Part shown: one piece after another, positions 30,507-35,283 of the stretch | Layout of the letters: every line of letters begins with the position of its first letter | How positions within the stretch are numbered: position 1 is the first letter of the stretch | Source of the DNA: an uncultured Paracoccaceae bacterium | GTDB taxonomy: Bacteria > Pseudomonadota > Alphaproteobacteria > Rhodobacterales > Rhodobacteraceae | Reading direction: 5' to 3' | NCBI GenBank assembly: GCA_947493145.1 | Contig: CANLPZ010000004.1 | Span: forward strand, 1 to 35,283 | DNA length: 35,283 nt | Translations under genes and position numbers: made by a program | The notes under the pieces: generated by a model | The model's input: the letters and a program-made list of their open reading frames with translations, nothing else | Database searches by the model: none | Told to the model about the DNA's origin: nothing

Positions 30507-31355
30507 ATGAAATGGCGGGGACGGCGCGGGAGCCGAAATATCGAAGACAGACGGCGCGCACCTGGCGGAAAGGCCGGTGTTTCTGGGCTGGGATTAATTG
30601 TTGTTGTCGTTCTTGGTCTTGTGTTTGGGGTGGATGTGTCATCGCTGTTGGGGCCGCAAGGATTAGGCAATATTCAAAGCAGCGGAAGTACAGAAATCAC
30701 CCAACAAGACGAAGAGATGGGGCAATTCGTATCCGTTGCGTTGGCCGATACCGAAGTCGTTTGGGAAGAAATTTTCGAAACCCAACTTGGTCGTCGTTAC
30801 AATCCTGCTGTGCTGGTTTTGTTTAAGGGGTCGACCCAATCCCCCTGCGGCGGCGCAAGCGCGGCAACCGGTCCGTTTTATTGTCCAGCAGATAAGAAAG
30901 CGTATTTGGACACAGATTTCTTTGTAACGATGGATCGTCAAATGGGGGCCGGCGGGGATTTCGCAGCCGCTTATGTTGTCGCCCACGAGGTTGCACACCA
31001 TGTTCAAAACGAATTGGGTATCTTGCCCCAAGCGCATCGATTGCGTCAGCAAGTTGGCGAGGCAGAAAGTAATGCCATTTCCGTGCGTTTGGAATTGCAG
31101 GCGGATTGTTATAGTGGGCTGTGGGCGCGTGCGGCGCAGCAAAAATTTGGCAGCATAGAGCGCGGCGACATCCAAGAAGCGATGAACGCCGCTAAACAAA
31201 TCGGCGACGATATGATTGCGCGCAAGGCGGGACGGGCTGTTCGGCCGCATACCTTTACCCATGGAACCAGCGAACAACGCCAGCGTTGGTTCGCACGTGG
31301 GTTTGAAACAGGCGATATCCGCGCCTGTGACACATTCGGAACCGAGCGTCTGTAA
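30507..31355 (+). CDS. ypfJ: YpfJ-type neutral zinc metallopeptidase
   Basis: The 282-residue protein has a short Arg-rich start (M-K-W-R-G-R-R-G-S-R), one membrane segment at about 26-41, and then an extracytoplasmic domain. That domain has the zinc motif H-E-V-A-H at residues 160-164, preceded by D-F-A-A-A-Y-V-V-A, and later L-E-L-Q-A-D-C-Y-S-G, which provides the third ligand. C-G-G-A-S-A-A-T-G-P-F-Y-C-P near 114-127 is typical of the PF04228 family. The ATG at 30507 has GAGGGTC about 7 bases upstream and gives the usual start. Substrate and physiological role are unknown. A strong terminator follows. Confidence 0.92.
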   Translation: MKWRGRRGSRNIEDRRRAPGGKAGVSGLGLIVVVVLGLVFGVDVSSLLGPQGLGNIQSSGSTEITQQDEEMGQFVSVALADTEVVWEEIFETQLGRRYNPAVLVLFKGSTQSPCGGASAATGPFYCPADKKAYLDTDFFVTMDRQMGAGGDFAAAYVVAHEVAHHVQNELGILPQAHRLRQQVGEAESNAISVRLELQADCYSGLWARAAQQKFGSIERGDIQEAMNAAKQIGDDMIARKAGRAVRPHTFTHGTSEQRQRWFARGFETGDIRACDTFGTERL

Positions 31356-31399
31356 ACCCTATATATTATAGTCAGTTATGCTGGCTTAAAAAATAATTG

Positions 31400-31434
31400 G
31401 CCCCTAAGTGCATTTTTTGCATTTAGGGGCTTTT
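31400..31434 (+). terminator. intrinsic terminator after the YpfJ-type gene
   Basis: GCCCCTAAGTGCA (31400-31412) pairs with TGCATTTAGGGGC (31418-31430) around a TTTTT loop, with one G-T pair, and TTTT follows at 31431-31434. It separates the peptidase gene from the tRNA. Confidence 0.9.
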
Positions 31435-31502
31435 CCTTATCTTCGGGACTTGTTATCTGCCTCCAACATTCAGCGCGGTTCTACTTTGTTATCGCGTCAG
31501 AT

Positions 31503-31588
31503 GCCCGAGTGGTGGAATGGTAGACACGACGGATTCAAAATCCGTTGCCTTAACGGGCGTGCCGGTTCAAGTCCGGCCTCGGGTACCA
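31503..31588 (+). tRNA. tRNA-Leu (CAA anticodon)
   Basis: The acceptor arms GCCCGAG and CTCGGGT pair (first pair G-T), followed by A and an encoded CCA at 31586-31588. The anticodon stem ACGGA/TCCGT holds the loop TTCAAAA with anticodon CAA at 31536-31538. A long variable arm and the T loop TTCAAGT are present, as expected for a class II leucine tRNA. It reads UUG codons. Confidence 0.96.
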
Positions 31589-31839
31589 CTTTTCGAAATA
31601 ATTAGACTGCAAACGCGCGATGGGCCGAAGGATTTTCGGAATGCAGGTCCGTTTTGCCGAAAAGCTTTACGATTGATTAACTATTTCGTTCGAAGCGACA
31701 TGATCCGATTCGGATTTTGCTTAAGGATTCCCGTAAGTGACGCTAGGTCACGTTTCAAAATATCGATGTAATTTCGCGGATTTCAACGTATTGGCGCGTC
31801 TTCGGAAACGAAACGGAAAAAAAATGGGTGTACTAAAAG

Positions 31840-31853
31840 GTATCGCTCGATAC
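31840..31853. promoter_or_regulatory. operator-like inverted repeat
   Basis: GTATCG and CGATAC form a perfect inverted repeat around CT. Six-base arms of this kind are expected about once by chance in a stretch this long, so this is a weak candidate. Confidence 0.2.
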
Positions 31854-31965
31854 GCGAGTTCTTGCTGAATTTGGTCTACTTTGGAAACAATTAATCATTT
31901 AATAGGTCAATATCGCGACCCTAATTTGCGCTTTATATGATGTATAAGTAAATAAAATCAATGCA

Positions 31966-31980
31966 TTAAGATTTACCTAA
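31966..31980. promoter_or_regulatory. imperfect CtrA-like site
   Basis: TTAA-GATTTAC-CTAA matches TTAA-N7-TTAA with one mismatch. It lies exactly 30 bases upstream of a perfect match at 31996, about three helical turns. Confidence 0.3.
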
Positions 31981-31995
31981 GGTCACCTGCTGGCA

Positions 31996-32010
31996 TTAAC
32001 GAACGTTTAA
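31996..32010. promoter_or_regulatory. candidate CtrA-binding site
   Basis: TTAA-CGAACGT-TTAA is a perfect match to the TTAA-N7-TTAA consensus bound by phosphorylated CtrA. It lies about 505 bases before the RTX gene start. Binding is inferred from the motif only. Confidence 0.4.
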
Positions 32011-32259
32011 TATTTCAATTCTTATGGTTGTATTTTGTGTTCATGAGAATTCCAATAAGTGCAGTTCGGTTTCCTTTTTTCGCCACGTTTCAAACAATTT
32101 TAGCTTTATCTGCTCAGTACTTTTCCGGTAGTCAAAGGTTAGCCCAACTGGGGGGTGATACATAAGGCCACGGGGGCGGCCGCACAGAAAGTCTGCGATA
32201 TTTTTCGTGGAGGGTTGTGCGCCGTGTTTTTTGCGTATGCAAAAGGCCCACGAACAACC

Positions 32260-32289
32260 GGTACGAATGGACTGCTATCCGTTCGCACC
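32260..32289 (+). other. hairpin 1 with CTGCTA loop
   Basis: CGAATGGA (32264-32271) pairs with TCCGTTCG (32278-32285), with one T-G pair, around loop CTGCTA. Past one mismatch the stem extends by GGT/ACC. It is not followed by a T run, so it is not an intrinsic terminator. Confidence 0.5.
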
Positions 32290-32405
32290 TCGGCTTATTT
32301 GCCGTCTCTCCTGAAATGTTGGATCAGGCCAATGTGCGACCGCAGTGGTTTATATGGATCGCTCAAGAAGTTTGGTAATTGGTTTGGTCGTGTTTTGACC
32401 ATTTT

Positions 32406-32423
32406 CCTCGACTGCTATCGAGG
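32406..32423 (+). other. hairpin 2 with CTGCTA loop
   Basis: CCTCGA (32406-32411) pairs perfectly with TCGAGG (32418-32423) around the same loop, CTGCTA, as hairpin 1. It lies 92 bases before the RTX start codon and has no T run after it. Confidence 0.5.
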
Positions 32424-32515
32424 TTCTGATTTCCAAACGTCGTCCAATTGGCATTGTGTAACACGCCGTGGATGTCCTGAACATCTCGGCAGGGGATGTA
32501 ACAGGAGATACGGGC

Positions 32516-35283
32516 ATGCCAAATGTTTTGCTCACTTTTGAAGACCTAAGCGCTGGCGATATCGTCAACGGTCAATATTCGGCACAGGGCGTCACGATCA
32601 GCTCTGGAAGCCCATATAACCCACCAATGATCTTTGACACGGCCAACCCAACTGGCGGTGATCATGACCTTGCGACCAACAACTTGGGCAATGTTTTGAT
32701 CATTTCGGAAGATGGTGACAGCACCGACCCTGATGATAATTACAGTGGCGGTAGTTTGTGGTTCACGTTTGACGAACCATCCGAAGTTATCAACTTTAAC
32801 GTTCTAGATATCGAAGAAGCCGGCGGCGAAGTCTGCTTGTTTGATGCCGATATGAACCTGATTGCTGTCCTTCCCCTGACTGTAGTTGGTAACAACGGCC
32901 AAGGCGTGATGAACGTCGGTGTTGAAGGTGTATCCTTCATGCAAGTTACAATGGCCGGTTCCGGCGCAATTGATAACATTTGTTTCTGCACACCAGATCC
33001 AGCAGACGATTTGGATGGTGTTGTTACTGGGTCGTCAGGCGACGACGTCATCGATGCGGCCTATACCGGTGACGCAGAGGGTGACATGGTTGATAACAAC
33101 GATGCGATCCTACCAGGTGAAACTGGAAACGATGATATTATTGACGCATTGGGCGGCAATGACACGATCACTGCCGGCGCAGGCAACGACGAAATCTTTG
33201 CCGGTTCTGGCGATGATACTGTCGACGGCGGCGCAGGCAACGATGTCATTTATGGTGACAGCAACTACGGTGGCGAAACTGAAACACCACGTGAAAGCTT
33301 GAACTGGTCACAAGAAAATGCCGGTGCGAACTTTACACAAAATACGGGCAACGTTGACGTTACATTCACAATCGTTGGTGAAACGGGCGCTGCGGAAACG
33401 TCGAACGAAGCAACTGATCAGTATGTGTTTAACTTGGACACAGGCACCGAGACGATCAATGACAACTCGTCTATGTATTCTGTCACTAACGGTGACTGGA
33501 ACATGGCGCAGTACAAGCTGGATTTCTCTCAGCCGGTTGAAAACGTCGATTTCCGTATCAATGACATCGACGGAAGCGGCACAGTTACCATCAAAGCTTA
33601 TGACGCAGATGGCAACCAAATCCCAGTCACATTGACCGCGGGTTCAAGCCTAACTTTGATGAACACAGACAGTGTTGCTGGCCCAGACAAAATTATCTCT
33701 CACGGTGGGTATTCGCCAGACACAGATCCAAACACATCTGTTTTGGTCGAAATCGAGGGCCCAGTTGCCAAGATCGAAATCTTGCACAAACAAGAAGGTG
33801 GCGAGAACTCTGGTATCAACGTAACGGATGTCTTCTTTGACGTTCCAGCCATTGATGATGGCCAAGACGGTGATGACATTCTGAATGGTGGCGCCGGTGA
33901 CGACGTTATCTATGGTGAAGGTGGCGACGATACGATCGATGGTGGCGCAGGCGCCGATGCCATTTTTGGTGGCGACGGTCGTGACTATATTATCGGTGGC
34001 GCTGGCGACACAGTCGACGGTGGTGATGCAAACGGTGACTGGGACATTTTGGATGTGTCCGGTGAAGGACCATTCTTCCTTCAAAACGTTGTGTCGGACA
34101 CAGCCACTGGCGGTAACGGCAATGGTTTCAACGGTACTGTTGTATTCGTTGATGAAAATGGAAACCCAACGGGTGAAACCATTGAATTTACAGACATCGA
34201 ACGAATTATCGGCGATGAAGTAAATCGCGCACCAACTGCAAATGATGACACGGCCGTAACAGACGAAGATACGCCTGTAACGATTGATATTTTGTCAAAT
34301 GACTCAGATCCAGAAGGCGATGATTTGACTGTGACGTCGGCGTCGTCACCGGACGGTGTGGTCGTCATTAATGCCGACGGCACGATTTCTTTTGAACCAG
34401 CTGACGATTTCAATGGTGAAACAACTATCACGTATGAAATCACAGACGGTGAGGGAAACACAGATACAGCAACAGTGACGGTAACTGTGAATGCAGTTAA
34501 CGATGGCCCGGATGCGGTCGATGACGCGGACACAACCGACGAAGACACACCAATCACAGTTGATCTGTTGGCAAACGACAGTGATGTGGATGGTGATGAT
34601 CTGACAGTTGTTTCAGCGACTGTTCCTGCTGCGCAAGGGACGTTGGTCGACAATGGTGACGGTACAGTGACCTTCACACCGGCGACCAACTTCACCGGTG
34701 AAGCGACGATTTCTTACACAATCGAAGACGAAAACGGCGCGACTGATAGCGCAGTTCACGTCATCACGGTTGAATCAGTGAACGATGATCCGATTGCATG
34801 CCCAGACCACTACTTCGTCAACGAAGACGAAGACACAGGTGATCTTGACGGAAACGTCATCACAAACCCAAGCGATAACAACGCGGGTCTCGACATCGAT
34901 CCAGATGGCGACACGTTGACTGTTGTTTCGATCAATGGCGACACCTCTGGTGTTGGCAATGTGGTTGCTGGCTCAAACGGCGGTGAGTTCGTTCTTAACG
35001 CGGATGGGTCTTTCGACTTCACCACAAACGGCGAATTCGAAGCATTGGGTGTTGGCGAAACAGCTGATACGCAAATTACTTACACTGTTTCTGACGGCAA
35101 TGGCGGCGAAGCGACAACCACATTGACGATTACTGTCAATGGTTTGAACGACGCACCTGATGCAGTTGATGATGCGGACACGACTGACGAAGACACACCA
35201 ATCACAGTTGATCTGTTGGCCAACGACACTGATGTCGATGGCGATGATCTGACAGTGACTGCGGCTGTGGTTGATCCGGCTGA
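32516..35283 (+). CDS. giant RTX/cadherin-like surface protein, 3' end missing
   Basis: The frame is open from an ATG at 32516 (AGGAG 8 bases upstream) to the window end, giving 922 residues of a larger protein. Order: a beta-rich N-terminal domain (about 1-160, L-T-F-E-D-L start, C-F-C at the end); RTX repeats (about 172-250, G-A-G-N-D-E-I-F, G-G-A-G-N-D-V-I-Y); a beta domain (about 265-445); a second RTX block (about 448-510, G-G-A-G-D-D-V-I-Y, G-G-D-D-T-I-D); then from about 570 cadherin-like/VCBS-type units of roughly 95-120 residues opening with N-D-x-P-x-A-x-D-D and D-E-D-T-P. There is no signal peptide, which fits type I secretion with a C-terminal signal outside the window. A calcium-dependent adhesin is the likely role. 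No type I export genes are visible here. Confidence 0.88.
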   Translation, partial: MPNVLLTFEDLSAGDIVNGQYSAQGVTISSGSPYNPPMIFDTANPTGGDHDLATNNLGNVLIISEDGDSTDPDDNYSGGSLWFTFDEPSEVINFNVLDIEEAGGEVCLFDADMNLIAVLPLTVVGNNGQGVMNVGVEGVSFMQVTMAGSGAIDNICFCTPDPADDLDGVVTGSSGDDVIDAAYTGDAEGDMVDNNDAILPGETGNDDIIDALGGNDTITAGAGNDEIFAGSGDDTVDGGAGNDVIYGDSNYGGETETPRESLNWSQENAGANFTQNTGNVDVTFTIVGETGAAETSNEATDQYVFNLDTGTETINDNSSMYSVTNGDWNMAQYKLDFSQPVENVDFRINDIDGSGTVTIKAYDADGNQIPVTLTAGSSLTLMNTDSVAGPDKIISHGGYSPDTDPNTSVLVEIEGPVAKIEILHKQEGGENSGINVTDVFFDVPAIDDGQDGDDILNGGAGDDVIYGEGGDDTIDGGAGADAIFGGDGRDYIIGGAGDTVDGGDANGDWDILDVSGEGPFFLQNVVSDTATGGNGNGFNGTVVFVDENGNPTGETIEFTDIERIIGDEVNRAPTANDDTAVTDEDTPVTIDILSNDSDPEGDDLTVTSASSPDGVVVINADGTISFEPADDFNGETTITYEITDGEGNTDTATVTVTVNAVNDGPDAVDDADTTDEDTPITVDLLANDSDVDGDDLTVVSATVPAAQGTLVDNGDGTVTFTPATNFTGEATISYTIEDENGATDSAVHVITVESVNDDPIACPDHYFVNEDEDTGDLDGNVITNPSDNNAGLDIDPDGDTLTVVSINGDTSGVGNVVAGSNGGEFVLNADGSFDFTTNGEFEALGVGETADTQITYTVSDGNGGEATTTLTITVNGLNDAPDAVDDADTTDEDTPITVDLLANDTDVDGDDLTVTAAVVDPA
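34508..34609 (+). repeat. cadherin-like unit opening, copy 1
   Basis: It codes for 34 residues that open with P-D-A-V-D-D-A-D-T-T-D-E-D-T-P-I-T-V and end with D-V-D-G-D-D-L-T-V. A near-identical copy lies 648 bases downstream at 35156-35257. Confidence 0.8.
35156..35257 (+). repeat. cadherin-like unit opening, copy 2
   Basis: It matches the copy at 34508-34609 at the protein level in 33 of 34 residues (Ser to Thr). The DNA differs at several third codon positions, so the duplication is not brand new. Confidence 0.8.

Larger units (their letters stand above)
31589..32515. other. gene-poor stretch upstream of the RTX gene
   Basis: About 930 bases contain no open frame that looks coding. The only sizeable frame, 32155-32541 plus, has no family pattern and runs into the RTX gene. 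The first two thirds are AT-rich compared with the flanking genes. Within it I see CtrA-like motifs (31966-32010), an inverted repeat (31840-31853) and two hairpins with the same loop (32260-32289 and 32406-32423). The stretch probably holds the promoter and leader of the RTX gene; a small RNA gene is possible. Confidence 0.6.

Noticed and set aside
31625..31639. CCGAA/TTCGG inverted repeat after the tRNA, considered as a terminator
   Set aside because: The stem is only 5 pairs and no T run follows; several such short repeats are expected by chance in this stretch.
31703..31751. Inverted repeats ATCCG-N3-CGGAT (31703-31715) and GTGAC-N5-GTCAC (31737-31751), considered as operators
   Set aside because: Five-base arms are common by chance in 900 bases, and nothing ties them to a promoter or a regulator.
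31517..31771. 84-residue frame starting inside the tRNA-Leu
   Set aside because: It begins within a structurally convincing tRNA and shows no protein pattern.
32155..32541. 128-residue open frame upstream of and overlapping the RTX gene
   Set aside because: It has no family pattern, has irregular composition, lacks a clear ribosome site and overlaps the well-supported RTX start in another frame.

Overview
The window reads as chromosomal DNA of an alphaproteobacterium, most likely a marine member of the Rhodobacteraceae (Roseobacter group). The pointers are a ChpT-like histidine phosphotransferase, an OlsB/OlsA ornithine-lipid pair, a COX15-type heme A synthase, a ribosomal protein L21 with a Lys/Ala-rich tail and helix-hairpin-helix end, an Obg without a C-terminal OCT domain, and RTX/cadherin-type and DUF11-type giant surface proteins. 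Assignment below family level is not possible from the sequence alone.

Layout. (1) Positions 1-11172: the 3' part of a giant DUF11-repeat protein gene (18 repeats visible, then an SdrD_B-like module and a probable degenerate OmpA-like end). Two bases later comes a 1146-residue outer-membrane-type protein with a signal peptide and a C-terminal Phe. (2) 11257-12447: a secreted DUF2059 protein convergent with a small lipoprotein. (3) 12476-19264: a promoter, rplU-rpmA and a terminator, then a tightly packed chain of LysE-type exporter, GNAT, double GNAT, obg, proB and proA with overlapping or nearly touching reading frames. (4) 19265-22811: chpT-like gene, DUF3553 gene, olsB-olsA, a divergent thiE-like gene and a TfoX N-domain gene. 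(5) 22901-26413: trmJ-type methyltransferase, ctaA, an M32 carboxypeptidase and a bidirectional terminator. (6) 26434-30396, minus strand: gyrA (TTG start), then a separate dsbB/yqaA-type pair. (7) 30507-31588: a YpfJ-type zinc metallopeptidase, a terminator and tRNA-Leu(CAA). (8) 31589-32515: about 930 bases with no convincing gene but with CtrA-like motifs and hairpins. (9) 32516 to the window end: the 5' part of a giant RTX/cadherin-like protein.

How it fits together. The middle is a conserved housekeeping core: translation, ribosome-associated GTPase, proline synthesis, membrane lipid, heme A and gyrase. It is flanked by two very large, Asp/Thr-rich surface-protein genes. The DUF11 gene and the barrel gene are probably one transcription unit and may form one cell-surface assembly. 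Its repeats fall into alternating cysteine-containing and cysteine-free blocks, which is the most striking pattern in the window. The RTX gene is preceded by TTAA-N7-TTAA motifs that match CtrA sites. A ChpT-like gene, the phosphotransferase acting upstream of CtrA, lies 12 kb away, so cell-cycle or CtrA control of the adhesin is a testable inference.
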